The notes: a model not told the origin generated them from the sequence alone. Positions 1 to 9,393 are shown, counted from the stretch's first letter. The stretch: 64,000 bases of DNA from Endobacterium cereale (GCF_009617585.1 NZ_WIXI01000051.1:372001-436000); one strand, 5' to 3'. Translations and numbers: made by a program.

Positions 1-578
1 TCGCAGGCGTCGTTTCTGTGAAAAACGCCAAGGTCGGCGCCATTGCCGCCGGCAGCGGCGACCCGCTTTTTAACGTCATTCGTGATGGCGCCATCGAACT
101 CGTCGCCGATCTGGCCGAAACCGAGATCGGCAAGATCAAGCGGGACCAGAAGGCAACCATCCGCGTGGCCGGCAACCGCAATGGCATTGAAGGCGTTGTG
201 CGTCTCGTATCCCCGACCGTTGACGCATCTACCCGCCTCGGAGCTGTCCACATCGTTGTCGATGCCACCAGCACCGCACGCGCCGGCATGTATGCAAGCG
301 CCGAGGTGATCGTTGCGCAGAAGGCAGCATTGGCGCTTCCGCAATCGGCGGTCACCAGCGGCCGTGATGGTTCCGTTGCCCGCAAGGTGGAAGGCGATGT
401 CGTCAGGCAGGCTGCCGTAGAGACCGGCATTCAGGATTCCGGTTTTATCGAAATCATCAGCGGCCTGAAGGCCGGCGACAAGGTCGTGGCCAAGGCCGGC
501 GCGTTCGTGCGCGACGGCGACCGCATTGCGCCTGTCGAACCCAAGAATAGCGAAGCGCAGAAACAAGCGTCGAACTGA
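1..578 (+). CDS. RND efflux periplasmic adaptor subunit (membrane fusion protein), 3' part
   Basis: This is the C-terminal part of a periplasmic adaptor that links an inner-membrane RND pump to an outer-membrane channel. The reading frame is open from the window edge (in-frame from base 3), so the N-terminus, lipoyl and hairpin domains lie outside. What remains shows the beta-barrel segment (IELVADLAETEIGKIK, then TIRVAGN) and the membrane-proximal domain ending with GLKAGDKVVAKAGAFVRDGD, typical of AcrA/MexE-like HlyD-family adaptors. The stop is 11 bases before the RND pump start, so the two form an operon. A GTG at 18 is in frame, but there is no reason to treat it as the start because the frame continues upstream. 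The substrate cannot be told from sequence. Confidence 0.9.
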   Translation, partial: AGVVSVKNAKVGAIAAGSGDPLFNVIRDGAIELVADLAETEIGKIKRDQKATIRVAGNRNGIEGVVRLVSPTVDASTRLGAVHIVVDATSTARAGMYASAEVIVAQKAALALPQSAVTSGRDGSVARKVEGDVVRQAAVETGIQDSGFIEIISGLKAGDKVVAKAGAFVRDGDRIAPVEPKNSEAQKQASN

Positions 579-589
579 GGATTGTCTCG

Positions 590-3500
590 ATGAACTTCTC
601 CGCATGGTCGATCCGCAATCCGATCGCGCCGATCCTCGCATTCGCGCTGCTGATGTTTGTCGGCATCCAGTCGTTTTATGCGCTACCGATCACCCGTTTC
701 CCCAATATCGACGTACCGGTCGTCTCGATCACCGTTGTCCAGAATGGTGCAGCACCGGCCGAACTGGAAATGCAGGTGACCAAGGAGGTCGAGGATGCTG
801 TTGCTTCGATCAGCGGCATCGATGAAATCCAATCGACCGTGGTCGATGGCCAGTCGACGACCACCGTTCTGTTCCGCATCGAAAAACCCACGGCCGAAGC
901 CGTTCAGGACACCAAGGACGCCATCGATCGCATCCGCAGCGATCTGCCCGCCGATGTCGAGGAACCGGTCGTTTCCAAGGTGGATGTCGAAGGCCAGGCA
1001 ATCCAGACCTTTGCCGTCTCCTCCCCCAACATGACGCTCGAGGAACTCTCGTGGTTCGTCGATGACACCGTCAAGCGTGCCCTGCAGGGTCAGGCCGGTG
1101 TCGGTCGTATCGACCGTTACGGCGGTTCGGACCGCGAAGTGCAGGTCATGCTCGAACCCGGACGGCTCGACGCCTATGGCATTACCGCTGCCGAGGTGAA
1201 CGAGCAGCTGCGCGGCACCAACGTTGATCTCGGTTCCGGCCGCGGCCAGATCGGCGGCAATGAACAGGCGATCCGCACGCTTGGCGATGCCCGCAATGTC
1301 GCCGAACTCAGCAACACGACGATCACGCTGCCGACCGGCAATTTTGTGAAGTTGTCGCAGCTCGGCAAGGTCACCGACACCTATGCCGAACAAAAATCCT
1401 TCTCGCGCTTCAACGGCAATCCCGCCGTCACCTTTGCCGTGTTCCGTGCCAAGGGCGCCAGCGAAGTCTCCGTTGCCGAAACGGTCGCGGAAAGCCTCGA
1501 TCAGGTGCGATCAGCCCATCCGGACGTCGCCATCCAGATGGTCGATGACTCGGTCTATTTCACATACGGCAATTACGAGGCAGCCCTTCACACGCTGGTG
1601 GAAGGCTCGGTGCTTGCCGTCATCGTCGTCTTCCTTTTCCTGCGCAACTGGCGGGCAACGCTGATCGCCGCCGTCGCCCTGCCACTGTCTGCGGTGCCGA
1701 CCTTCTGGATCATGGACGTGATGGGCTTTTCGCTCAATCTCGTCAGTTTCCTGGCGCTGACGCTTGCGACCGGCATTCTTGTCGATGATGCGATCGTCGA
1801 GATTGAAAACATCGCCCGCCATATCAAGATGGGCGAAACGCCATACCGGGCAGCGCTGGAAGCCGCCGATGAAATCGGCCTCGCCGTCATCGCCACCAGC
1901 TTTACCATCATCGCGGTCTTCGTGCCGGTGTCCTTCATGCCGGGCATTCCGGGCCAGTATTTCATCCAGTTCGGCCTGACCGTCGCATTCTCGGTGTTCT
2001 TCTCGCTGATGGTGGCGCGTCTGATCACGCCGCTCATGGCCGCCTATCTGATGCGATCAGAAGATGCGATGGACGACCACCAGGACAATGATGGCCGCCT
2101 GATGCGCGCCTATTCCAAGGTCGTGTCCGGTACCACTCACAAATGGTACTGGCGTTACGCGACGCTTCTGGGAGCGATTGCCTTCCTCGGCGCTTCGCTT
2201 TTCCTGCTCTCGAAAGTGCCAGGCAGTTTTCTGCCTCCCGAAGATTCCTCGCGTGTCGTGCTTTCGGTGGAACTGCCACCGAATGCGACGCTCGAAGAAA
2301 CCGATGCGACCAGTGCACAAATCTACAATGTGGTGAAAGACCTCGACGGCGTCGAAAGCGTCTTCGTGCTCGGCGGCGCTTCGCCCAAGGGCGATCTCGA
2401 ACTGCGCCGCGCCACCATTCGTGTCATCCTCGGCAACATGGACCATTCGCTCGTCAAGACCATCGTCAACAAGGGTTTTGGCGGCATACCGCTCATCGGC
2501 CCTTACCTTCCGAAAATCGAAGACCACGGCCGTACGCGTCCACAATGGGACATCGAGAAGGAACTTTTTGCAAAAGTTCAATCCATACCGGACGTGCGCA
2601 TTTCCAAGATCAACGACCGGGCAGAACGTGAACTCACCTTCAACTTCCTCTCCGACAACAATGACGAGTTGAATGACGCCGTCGCGCTTCTCGAATCCAA
2701 CCTGCGCGCCTCACCCATTCTTGCCAATGTCTCTCAGGATGGCGCCCTGCCCCGGCCGGAACTGCAGATCCGTCCGCGCAAGGACGAGGCCGCGCGTCTC
2801 GGCGTCACGCCGCAGCAGATCTCGCAGACCGTTCGTGTCGCCACCATCGGCGATATCGATGCGCAGCTGACAAAGATTTCGCTGGATGACCGCCAGATCC
2901 CGATCCGCGTACAGACCTCGCTCGATACCCGCCGCGATCTCGAACGCATCCGATCCTTGAAGATCAAGACCGCCTCGGGAGCGACTGTGCCGCTCTTCAG
3001 CGTAGCCGATATCGACTATTCGGAAGGCCCAAGCTCGATCAAGCGCAATGCCCGCAACCGCGTTGTCGCTATCGGCTCCGACGTGCCGCAGGGCACGGCG
3101 CTGGAAACCTCGACCGCCGAGTTCAAACGCATCGTCGACGAAACCAAGCTGCCGCCGAGCGTCAAACTGGCCGAAAGCGGCGACGCCAAGGTGCAGGGAG
3201 AAATGCTGGCGGGTTTTGCCAATGCCATGCTGCTCGGCCTGCTTCTGGTGCTGGTCGTGCTGATCCTGCTGTTCAAGGATGTCATCCAGCCTTTCACCAT
3301 CCTGTTTTCGCTGCCATTGGCGATCGGCGGTGTCGCGGTGGCGTTGATCATCACCCAGAATGCGCTGTCCATGCCCGTGCTGATCGGCATTCTCATGCTG
3401 ATGGGTATCGTCACCAAGAACGCCATTCTTCTGGTCGATTTTGCCATCGAGATGAAACATGCCGGCATGAGCCGCGTCGATGCCATGGTGGAAGCCGGCC

Positions 3501-3916
3501 GCAAGCGCGCCCGCCCGATCATCATGACCTCGATCGCCATGTCGGCCGGCATGTTGCCGTCTGCGCTCGGCGTCGGTGAAGGCGGTTCCTTCCGCGCACC
3601 GATGGCGATCGCCGTCATCGGCGGCATCATCGTGTCGACCGTGCTCTCCCTGCTGGTCGTGCCCGCATTCTTCCTGATCATGGATGATCTGTCGCGCCTT
3701 CTGGCTCGTCTGTTCGGACGGCTGGTCGGTAAGAAGGACGAGGAAGAACTGCCGATGTCCGAAGAAGCATTGACGAAGGCAACGCGCGAACAGGCTGCCG
3801 GCATCGCGGCACTGGAGGAGCGGATCAGCCGCATGGAACGCGAGAAAAGCGATGACCGCTCACCGGGCAGCCCAGGCAATAATGTCCTGAGATTGCCGCC
3901 ACTCGCGGCCGAATGA
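590..3916 (+). CDS. RND family multidrug efflux permease (HAE-1 type)
   Basis: This is an inner-membrane proton-driven efflux pump, acting as a trimer with the adaptor encoded just upstream. At 1108 residues it is slightly longer than AcrB (about 1050). It has the classic duplicated layout: TM1, a large periplasmic loop, TM2-6, then a repeat. The proton-relay signature LVDDAIVEIENI is near residue 400 and its partner Lys lies in GIVTKNAILLVDFA near residue 940; both are intact. After the last membrane helix there is a charged cytoplasmic tail (KKDEEEL, then TREQAAGIAALEERISRMERE) that looks helical or coiled-coil. No outer-membrane factor gene follows in this window. A Shine-Dalgarno-like GAGG lies upstream of the ATG. 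The substrate is unknown. Confidence 0.95.
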   Translation: MNFSAWSIRNPIAPILAFALLMFVGIQSFYALPITRFPNIDVPVVSITVVQNGAAPAELEMQVTKEVEDAVASISGIDEIQSTVVDGQSTTTVLFRIEKPTAEAVQDTKDAIDRIRSDLPADVEEPVVSKVDVEGQAIQTFAVSSPNMTLEELSWFVDDTVKRALQGQAGVGRIDRYGGSDREVQVMLEPGRLDAYGITAAEVNEQLRGTNVDLGSGRGQIGGNEQAIRTLGDARNVAELSNTTITLPTGNFVKLSQLGKVTDTYAEQKSFSRFNGNPAVTFAVFRAKGASEVSVAETVAESLDQVRSAHPDVAIQMVDDSVYFTYGNYEAALHTLVEGSVLAVIVVFLFLRNWRATLIAAVALPLSAVPTFWIMDVMGFSLNLVSFLALTLATGILVDDAIVEIENIARHIKMGETPYRAALEAADEIGLAVIATSFTIIAVFVPVSFMPGIPGQYFIQFGLTVAFSVFFSLMVARLITPLMAAYLMRSEDAMDDHQDNDGRLMRAYSKVVSGTTHKWYWRYATLLGAIAFLGASLFLLSKVPGSFLPPEDSSRVVLSVELPPNATLEETDATSAQIYNVVKDLDGVESVFVLGGASPKGDLELRRATIRVILGNMDHSLVKTIVNKGFGGIPLIGPYLPKIEDHGRTRPQWDIEKELFAKVQSIPDVRISKINDRAERELTFNFLSDNNDELNDAVALLESNLRASPILANVSQDGALPRPELQIRPRKDEAARLGVTPQQISQTVRVATIGDIDAQLTKISLDDRQIPIRVQTSLDTRRDLERIRSLKIKTASGATVPLFSVADIDYSEGPSSIKRNARNRVVAIGSDVPQGTALETSTAEFKRIVDETKLPPSVKLAESGDAKVQGEMLAGFANAMLLGLLLVLVVLILLFKDVIQPFTILFSLPLAIGGVAVALIITQNALSMPVLIGILMLMGIVTKNAILLVDFAIEMKHAGMSRVDAMVEAGRKRARPIIMTSIAMSAGMLPSALGVGEGGSFRAPMAIAVIGGIIVSTVLSLLVVPAFFLIMDDLSRLLARLFGRLVGKKDEEELPMSEEALTKATREQAAGIAALEERISRMEREKSDDRSPGSPGNNVLRLPPLAAE

Positions 3917-4116
3917 CCGGGTTTTCCTGCACCGCAAAAAGCAAGGAAAAGTAGCGCCGGCGATTGCAACACCCGCAACTGCGGTCAAATGACACAAGCG
4001 CCATTTTCCGACCGGCGGTTTGATGAACATCAAATTGCCGGTCGGACCATCGGCTATCCTCCTCTCATCGAAGAACCGCCGGCCCTTTAGCCCCCGGCAA
4101 AGGAGGAACTGCAACG
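3917..4116. other. Intergenic region between RND pump and Crp/Fnr gene
   Basis: About 200 bases without a gene. It contains the large symmetric FNR-box palindrome and a likely promoter (separate entries). An imperfect TTTTCC/GGAAAA inverted repeat follows the RND stop, around 3922-3951, without a convincing T-tract, so I do not call a terminator. Confidence 0.6.
4008..4045. promoter_or_regulatory. FNR/FixK-type box inside a 38-bp near-perfect palindrome
   Basis: The core TTTGATGAACATCAAA (4019-4034) contains TTGAT-N4-ATCAA, the exact FNR/FixK/Anr consensus. It is flanked symmetrically by CCGACCGGC (4008-4016) and GCCGGTCGG (4037-4045). All arms share the centre 4026.5, and only the two base pairs next to the core fail to match. 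A TATCCT hexamer at 4055-4060 would be a -10 element with transcription starting near 4067-4068. That places the box centre at about -41.5, the class II activator position. The gene served encodes a Crp/Fnr protein with the matching recognition-helix residues, so autoregulation or control by another FixK/FNR is likely. The site is seen directly; its use is inferred. Confidence 0.8.
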
Positions 4117-4800
4117 ATGAACAAACACGCCATCACCGAAAGCGAACGTGGTCAGCTCTTGAAGACAACACTGCTGACCGGGCTTCAGGGACGGTCCCTG
4201 CAGCGCATGCTCGACAGCGCCATCGTGGAAGAACGCGAGGGTCGCTCCTCGGTGTTTCGCCAGGGTGAAAATGCAGACGCCTTCTATTGTGTGCTGAACG
4301 GCTATGTCCGCCTATTTCGGCTGAGCCGCGAAGGCCGCCATGCCGACGTACGGATCTGCCAGCCGGGTGACGTTTTTGCCGAATGCATGATCTATGGCGG
4401 CGGCGACTATACGTTCAATGCACAGACGGCCGACACCGCAACGCTTGCCCGTTTTGACCTTGGCACGGTTCGTCGCCTTGCGGAAGAAGACACCAATATC
4501 GCCCGCGCGGTAATGACCTGCCTCTCCCAGCACCTGATCGACACGATGCATTGCGTCGGCAGCGACCGCCTCAATACCGCGCCGCAGCGTGTTGCCGATT
4601 ATCTTCTTGAACGTTGCCCGATCGACCGTGGCCCGGCCTCCGTTCAGCTTCCCTTCCAGAAAAACCTTCTGGCCGGCATGCTGGGTCTGGCACCGGAAGC
4701 GCTGTCTCGCGCCTTCTCCACGCTTCGCCCGCGCGGTGTCACCGTCCGCGGCCGAATGATCCAGATCGGCGACGTGCAGGCACTTCGCGAAGTCGTCTAA
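4117..4800 (+). CDS. Crp/Fnr family transcriptional regulator
   Basis: A 227-residue one-component regulator with an N-terminal cyclic-nucleotide-binding-like beta-roll (about residues 20-120, with FRQGENADAFYCVLNGYVRL), a dimerisation helix, and a C-terminal winged helix. The recognition helix reads APEALSRAFSTLRPRGV and carries the E-xx-S-R arrangement that in FNR contacts TTGAT half-sites. This agrees with the TTGAT-N4-ATCAA box upstream. There is no N-terminal Cys cluster for a 4Fe-4S centre, so it is more like FixK/DNR/NnrR-type members than FNR itself. Cys residues are scattered without an obvious ligand pattern. AGGAGG precedes the ATG. The signal (NO, redox or a phospho-relay output) cannot be assigned. 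It ends two bases before the stop of the convergent gene. Confidence 0.92.
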   Translation: MNKHAITESERGQLLKTTLLTGLQGRSLQRMLDSAIVEEREGRSSVFRQGENADAFYCVLNGYVRLFRLSREGRHADVRICQPGDVFAECMIYGGGDYTFNAQTADTATLARFDLGTVRRLAEEDTNIARAVMTCLSQHLIDTMHCVGSDRLNTAPQRVADYLLERCPIDRGPASVQLPFQKNLLAGMLGLAPEALSRAFSTLRPRGVTVRGRMIQIGDVQALREVV

Positions 4801-4802
4801 AA

Positions 4803-5462
4803 CTACTCGGCCGGACTGCGCTTGCGCCAAAGGAATGGCGCAACGCGGATGCGCTGGCCGACATCGCCATCCCACTCCGCCTTGAGGCCGTGCTGGCCAA
4901 GCACGGCCATGGCTTCCCGGGCTATGACCGGTGCCATATTATCCGCATCCTCGAAAGCACCGAAGGCGATATGAAGCTCGCCGCCGGAGAGCGCACCGTC
5001 AACATCCTGAGCGTGATAGAACAGCCAGCCGCGAGACGATCGTCCAGCCTCCTTGCGGGCGTGATATTCATCCTCGGCATCGGAGCGACCATCCGATCGC
5101 GTGTTTCCGGCATTGTGAAGGGCGATGATATCGACCTTGCCCAACTGCTCGAATGCCGCCTCCAGACGATCAACATCCGTCTCTTTAGGCCAGGTCTTTT
5201 CTTCGTCACGCTTTTCCTCGAACAGCCCCGCGGTCTCCTTGCGAATCCACTGCCGGTCGGTCGCATTCAGGTCAGCAGGATCGAGATATTCCTCGCTGAT
5301 AATAACCTCGATATCGGCCTGCGTTTCAAAACCGGCCCAGACGAGGTTGCGGATGGCCAGACCGGTGTCATGCCTGTCCATTGGCTCGGCTGCGTGGACG
5401 GCCTGCGCGGTCGATGCCGTAAACAGGCCGGCGAACAGGATTTTCAGAAATTTCATGACCAC
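4803..5462 (-). CDS. Secreted protein of unknown function downstream of ureG
   Basis: 219 residues with a clear Sec signal peptide (MVMKFLKILFAGLFTASTAQAVHA), so probably periplasmic. The mature part is acidic, with the recognisable segments WPKETDVDRLEAAFEQL, RGWLFYHAQDVDGALSGGEL and HIAFGAFEDAD, and a basic C-terminus. The pattern recalls the uncharacterised DUF6891 family, but this is from memory and uncertain. It follows ureG by 11 bases on the same strand and is probably co-transcribed with ureEFG. A urease role is not evident; a periplasmic accessory role is a guess based on position only. Confidence 0.7.
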   Translation of the reverse strand: MVMKFLKILFAGLFTASTAQAVHAAEPMDRHDTGLAIRNLVWAGFETQADIEVIISEEYLDPADLNATDRQWIRKETAGLFEEKRDEEKTWPKETDVDRLEAAFEQLGKVDIIALHNAGNTRSDGRSDAEDEYHARKEAGRSSRGWLFYHAQDVDGALSGGELHIAFGAFEDADNMAPVIAREAMAVLGQHGLKAEWDGDVGQRIRVAPFLWRKRSPAE

Positions 5463-5473
5463 TCCCCGCGACC

Positions 5474-6085
5474 TTACAGACCGCCATGCAGTTCCAGAAA
5501 CCGCACGACATCATCGACGCCTTCTCCGCGCTTCAGGTCGGTGAAAACATGCGGTTTCTGCTCACGCATGCGGGCAGCGTCACGGTCCATCACGTCGATA
5601 TCGACGTCCACGTAAGGTGCAAGATCCTTCTTGTTGATGATCAGCAGGTCTGAGCGAGTGATGCCCGGCCCTCCCTTGCGCGGGATTTCTTCACCCTGAC
5701 AGGTGGAGATCACATAGATGGTGATGTCGGCAAGATCCGGCGAAAAGGTCGCCGCCAGATTGTCGCCGCCGGATTCGATGAACACTACATCGAGATCGGG
5801 AAAACGCTGGTTAAGCCCGGCAATGGCCTGGAGATTGATCGTCGCATCCTCGCGGATGGCGGTGTGCGGACATCCGCCCGTCTCGACACCGACGATACGA
5901 TCCGACGACAGCGCCTGGCACCGCACCAGCGCCTCAGCATCTTCCTTGGTGTAGATGTCGTTGGTGACGACCGCGACCGAATATTTCTCGCGCATCGCCT
6001 TGCAGAGCTTTTCCGTCAGCGCCGTCTTGCCGGAGCCGACCGGTCCGCCGATACCGACCCGCAGAGGACCGTTTGCCGATTTCAT
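5474..6085 (-). CDS. ureG: Urease accessory GTPase UreG
   Basis: A cytoplasmic SIMIBI-class GTPase that drives nickel insertion into urease together with UreD, UreF and UreE. At 203 residues it has normal family length. The P-loop [15 protein letters not shown] is at the N-terminus. The metal-binding motif [13 protein letters not shown], the [20 protein letters not shown] switch region and [12 protein letters not shown] (base specificity) are all intact. The frame stays open upstream to 6208, but family N-termini begin at [14 protein letters not shown], so the internal ATG is chosen. It is third in a ureE-ureF-ureG run on the minus strand. Confidence 0.96.
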   Translation of the reverse strand: MKSANGPLRVGIGGPVGSGKTALTEKLCKAMREKYSVAVVTNDIYTKEDAEALVRCQALSSDRIVGVETGGCPHTAIREDATINLQAIAGLNQRFPDLDVVFIESGGDNLAATFSPDLADITIYVISTCQGEEIPRKGGPGITRSDLLIINKKDLAPYVDVDIDVMDRDAARMREQKPHVFTDLKRGEGVDDVVRFLELHGGL

Positions 6086-6158
6086 CAAATGTCCTTTCGA
6101 ATAATTAGCGCGAGAATAGCGCCGGGGCGTGCCGCTGCAATGGGCAAGATACCGGTGT

Positions 6159-6830
6159 TCAGGACCGGAACAGCCGCGAATGCTGAACCTCATGCCTGAG
6201 CGAGGCAATTTCCGCCTGCACGGTCGATGTCCCCAGATCGTCCAGCGTCAGCGCTCCTGCCATTGCCGAAATCTCGCCAATGGCGGCCTCCGTGCCGGCC
6301 AGCACCCGCACGCCATTTGACTGACCACAGACACCGAGCCGGATCGCCGCGGAAATCCACTGCGACACGGCCGCATGCAGATAGGCGGCGAGAGCCTTGT
6401 CAGCCGGTACGCCATGCGCCGCCGCAACTGCACCGACAGCGACCGGAAACGGCAAATCAGCCGGCAAGCGTTCGAACACCGGATGTGGCCAGGCGGCAGC
6501 GCCTGCGAGAAATGCCTTACCGAGCGACAACGTTTCCGCATGGCGTTCCGCCGATCCCGCCAGCGCCAGACCAAGTTCGCTGACAGAAGCCAGAGCCTCG
6601 GCGTTCTCCACCTGTCGCCACGCCAGGCAAAACAGCACCGCATCATTCCACAGCGAACCATGTGCAAGCACAGTGGTGATCCAGTCTGTCAGGTCGGCCG
6701 CATTCGTCACCAACCGGTCATGCACGGTGCGCTCCAGCCCGCCGGACCAGGCAAAACCGCCGACCGGAAAAGCCGGCGACAGCCATGCCATCAGCCGCAG
6801 CAAACCCTGGGTATCGAAAGCGGACGTCAT
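6159..6830 (-). CDS. ureF: Urease accessory protein UreF
   Basis: 223 residues, all-helical, acting as the GTPase-regulating component in the UreD-UreF-UreG complex that activates apo-urease. The N-terminal hallmark [24 protein letters not shown] is clear, as are [20 protein letters not shown] and the ending [14 protein letters not shown]. The start lies 7 bases after the ureE stop, and ureG follows after a 73-base gap. There is no sign of degeneration. Confidence 0.95.
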   Translation of the reverse strand: MTSAFDTQGLLRLMAWLSPAFPVGGFAWSGGLERTVHDRLVTNAADLTDWITTVLAHGSLWNDAVLFCLAWRQVENAEALASVSELGLALAGSAERHAETLSLGKAFLAGAAAWPHPVFERLPADLPFPVAVGAVAAAHGVPADKALAAYLHAAVSQWISAAIRLGVCGQSNGVRVLAGTEAAIGEISAMAGALTLDDLGTSTVQAEIASLRHEVQHSRLFRS

Positions 6831-6836
6831 GCCCGG

Positions 6837-7331
6837 TCAGTCGTGATTGCAGTTCGGGCCATGCACATGCCCATGTCCGTGGTCATGAGAGTGCCCTCCA
6901 TGCGCGTGATAGGCGCCGCGCGCTGGCTGGAACGGCTCTTCGACATCATAAACCTTGGCACCGAGGCCTTCGAGCATGGAGCGAATGACATGGTCACGCA
7001 GGATGAGAATGCGGCCTTCCTCGATCTGCGCTGACAGATGCCGGTTGCCGAGATGCCAGGCAAGTTCGATCAGATGCAGCGTATCACGAGCGTTGATCTC
7101 ATACAGCTTTTCAGGGGCGGCCTGAACCTCGATCGTATCGCCGTTGTCGAGGATCAGCCGATCGCCGTGGTGAAACAGCACCGCTTCCTTGAGGTCGAGC
7201 ATCACCATATCGCCGTTCGACAGGTGCAGTAGCTTGCGGCGCAGATGGCGCAGATCGTGCGGCAGGCTGACGGTATCGACCGGCGGATCGGTGACGACGC
7301 CGGCGGGGCGATAATACTGGATATGCTGCAT
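6837..7331 (-). CDS. ureE: Urease nickel metallochaperone UreE
   Basis: 164 residues. The N-terminal peptide-binding domain ([19 protein letters not shown]) is followed by the metal-binding domain ([11 protein letters not shown], near the usual nickel His) and a His-rich tail, [19 protein letters not shown] then PNCNHD. Such tails store or deliver several nickel ions, as in Klebsiella UreE. The frame is open upstream to 7427, but [11 protein letters not shown] is the plausible start because the extra 32 codons run toward a terminator hairpin. The gene is separated from ureDABC by the sugar-transport cassette, so it needs its own promoter in the roughly 80 bases upstream. Confidence 0.95.
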   Translation of the reverse strand: MQHIQYYRPAGVVTDPPVDTVSLPHDLRHLRRKLLHLSNGDMVMLDLKEAVLFHHGDRLILDNGDTIEVQAAPEKLYEINARDTLHLIELAWHLGNRHLSAQIEEGRILILRDHVIRSMLEGLGAKVYDVEEPFQPARGAYHAHGGHSHDHGHGHVHGPNCNHD

Positions 7332-7411
7332 GGTTTTCCCACTCGAATTTTTCTCCGCCGCATCATTGCCAACGGCAAGGCCAAGCACAAGCCCGGCGTG
7401 AGAAACATCCG

Positions 7412-7450
7412 CAAAAAGCAGATCCACCCGGGAGGGGCACCGGGTGGATC
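7412..7450 (-). terminator. Rho-independent terminator of the sugar operon
   Basis: Arms GATCCACCCGG (7421-7431) and CCGGGTGGATC (7440-7450) form an 11-bp GC-rich stem with an 8-base loop. Read on the minus strand, the stem is followed by TGCTTTTTGC. It lies 22 bases after the stop of the Gfo/Idh/MocA gene and insulates the sugar operon from ureEFG. Confidence 0.85.
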
Positions 7451-7471
7451 TTGCGCGTCAACACCACTTTG

Positions 7472-8605
7472 TCAGCGCAGCAGCGCCAGTGCCTCGTCTA
7501 TACCGAGCGCCGCCGGCTGAGTGCAGGTCGTGGTGGTCGCGACGAAATTGCCGTCGGCGCCTGACTTCAGAATGGAGGTCATGACATCGACGCCGTGCAG
7601 CGCCCGGTCGATCGAGCAACGCACATCGCGTCCCTCGATCAGTGCCATCGCCATATCGGCAAGACCCGCCGTACGATAATTTGCGCGCGGGCCTTGTGCG
7701 CTTTCCTGATTGGCCTTGCTGAAAGGATGATCCCAATCCTTGAGCGGCTGGATATCCTTGTCCCGGCCGCTCGCCTCGACCACGCCGCCGAAGAAGTTCG
7801 GATCCGGCACATAAATCGAGCCTTCAGTGCCATAGAGTTCCATATTGGCATGGCGATGCGACCAGACATCCCAACTGGCCGAGAGCGTGATCGTTGCGCC
7901 GCCGCCGAACTCCAGCAGTGCATGGATATTGGTCGGTGTTTCGACCGGGATGGTCTGCCCCTTCAGCGGTTCGCTGGTGATCGTGCGGAACGGATTGGCC
8001 ATGGAGGTCAAAGCCGCCACCCGCTTCACCGGGCCGAGGAAGTTGATCAGGTTGGCGATGTAATACGGCCCGAGATCGAGGATCGGGCCGCCACCATTGA
8101 GGAAAAAGAAGCCCGGATTGGGATGCCACATTTCCATGCCGGGGCTCATCACGTGGCATGTGCCGGACGTGATACGCCCGACGCCGCCCTCATCGATGAA
8201 CTGGCGGGCAAGCTGATGCGCACCGCCCAGGAAGGTGTCGGGCGCGCAGCCGACTGCCAAGCCTTTTGCCTTGGCCAGCGCCTGCAGTTCCTTGCCTTCC
8301 TCCAGCGTGACAGTCAGAGGCTTTTCGGAATAGACGTGTTTGCCCGCCTCCAGAATTGCCTTCGACACGGTGAAATGCGCCGCCGGGATTGTGAGGTTGA
8401 CGACCACATCGAGCTCGTCATTGGCGAGAAGCTCCGGGATGGTTTGCGCCTTCACGCCGTATTCTTCCGCCCGAAGTTTTGCCGCTTCGGGGTTGAGATC
8501 CGCGCAGGCAAGGATTTTGAGACCCTTGAACAGCGGTGACAGGGCAAAATAGGTGGTGGAAATGTTGCCGCATCCGATGATGCCGACGCCCAGTTCCTTG
8601 GACAT
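7472..8605 (-). CDS. Gfo/Idh/MocA family sugar oxidoreductase
   Basis: 377 residues, a cytoplasmic NAD(P)-dependent dehydrogenase of the Gfo/Idh/MocA fold. The N-terminal Rossmann motif VGIIGCGNISTTY is followed by the family signature HVYSEKPLTVTLEEG (the catalytic-site EKP near residue 95) and GGGPILDLGPYYIANLINFLGP, the usual D-x-G-x-Y/H catalytic segment. It is the last gene of the sugar ABC operon, downstream of a TIM-barrel isomerase/epimerase. This pairing is common in catabolism of inositol-like or 3-keto sugars. The substrate is not determinable here. Confidence 0.9.
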   Translation of the reverse strand: MSKELGVGIIGCGNISTTYFALSPLFKGLKILACADLNPEAAKLRAEEYGVKAQTIPELLANDELDVVVNLTIPAAHFTVSKAILEAGKHVYSEKPLTVTLEEGKELQALAKAKGLAVGCAPDTFLGGAHQLARQFIDEGGVGRITSGTCHVMSPGMEMWHPNPGFFFLNGGGPILDLGPYYIANLINFLGPVKRVAALTSMANPFRTITSEPLKGQTIPVETPTNIHALLEFGGGATITLSASWDVWSHRHANMELYGTEGSIYVPDPNFFGGVVEASGRDKDIQPLKDWDHPFSKANQESAQGPRANYRTAGLADMAMALIEGRDVRCSIDRALHGVDVMTSILKSGADGNFVATTTTCTQPAALGIDEALALLR

Positions 8606-8631
8606 GGATAAACTCCGCGATCTCTTTGAAA

Positions 8632-9393
8632 TCAGTAGGTGTTGAACGTTGCGATGGAACGCTTGGCAAGCCGCACGACGTCGTTCGGATTGTCATGTTC
8701 CAAGACGAAATGTTTGGCTGGCGTCTTTTTCAGCGCCTCGAGCAGATCCTTCCACGGCACCGTGCCATGGCCAAGGTCGGCCCAGCCATCCTCATCGGTG
8801 TTTTCACCTGCCGGGGCGATATCCTTCACATGCACGGCGGTGATCTTCTTGCCGTAGCTTTCGATCCAGGCGAACGGATCGGCTCCGCCACGGATGACCC
8901 AGGCGATATCGGCTTCCCAGGCGAGGTCGGGACCACCGGCAAAGATCTGCTCCTGCGGTGTCGAGCCATCCGGCAATGCCTTGAATTCGAAATCGTGGTT
9001 GTGCCAACCAAAGGTGTAACCGGCATCCTGATAACGCTTGCCGACTTCAGACAAACGCTTGCCGAAAGCGTACCAGCCTTCCGCGTCACTGGGGCGCTGG
9101 TCGGCTGCGAGATGCGGGCAATAGATGCCGGAAAGGCCAAGCGTTTTGGCGATCAGCAGCGCCTGCGCCGGTTCGTTTTCGAGAAGGTCGAGACCAAAGT
9201 GGCCGGTCGGCATGGTCAGGCCGTTGGCATCAAGTTCGGCACGGAAGGATTTGAGAGCCGCCTCATCCAGCGCGGCATAAAGACCGCCATAACCTTCAAC
9301 TTCCTTGTAGCCCTCACTGGCCACGAGTTTGAGCGTATCGGAAAGCGGCGGAAAATTGCGGGCGCTGTAAAGCTGGAAACCTAAAGTCGTCAT
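8632..9393 (-). CDS. Sugar phosphate isomerase/epimerase family TIM-barrel protein
   Basis: 253 residues of the AP-endonuclease-2-like/xylose isomerase-like TIM barrel (IolE/IolH relatives). Metal-ligand type segments are visible: YTFGWHNHDFEF, AWEADIAWVIRGGADP, VHVKDI and FVLEHDNPNDVVRLAKRSIATF. The ATG is preceded by AAGGAGG, which decides the start although the frame is open to 9474. It sits between the ABC ATPase and the Gfo/Idh/MocA gene, so it most likely isomerises or epimerises the imported sugar or its oxidised product. Confidence 0.85.
   Translation of the reverse strand: MTTLGFQLYSARNFPPLSDTLKLVASEGYKEVEGYGGLYAALDEAALKSFRAELDANGLTMPTGHFGLDLLENEPAQALLIAKTLGLSGIYCPHLAADQRPSDAEGWYAFGKRLSEVGKRYQDAGYTFGWHNHDFEFKALPDGSTPQEQIFAGGPDLAWEADIAWVIRGGADPFAWIESYGKKITAVHVKDIAPAGENTDEDGWADLGHGTVPWKDLLEALKKTPAKHFVLEHDNPNDVVRLAKRSIATFNTY

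Noticed and set aside
683-1393. Long antisense open frame inside the RND pump gene
   Set aside because: It lies entirely opposite a clear RND coding region, has no ribosome-binding site or recognisable domain, and is expected from high GC and codon bias.
7421-7450. Inverted repeat at the sugar cassette/urease border as a mobile-element end
   Set aside because: It has the form and position of a rho-independent terminator for the sugar operon, and no matching copy was seen at the other cassette border.
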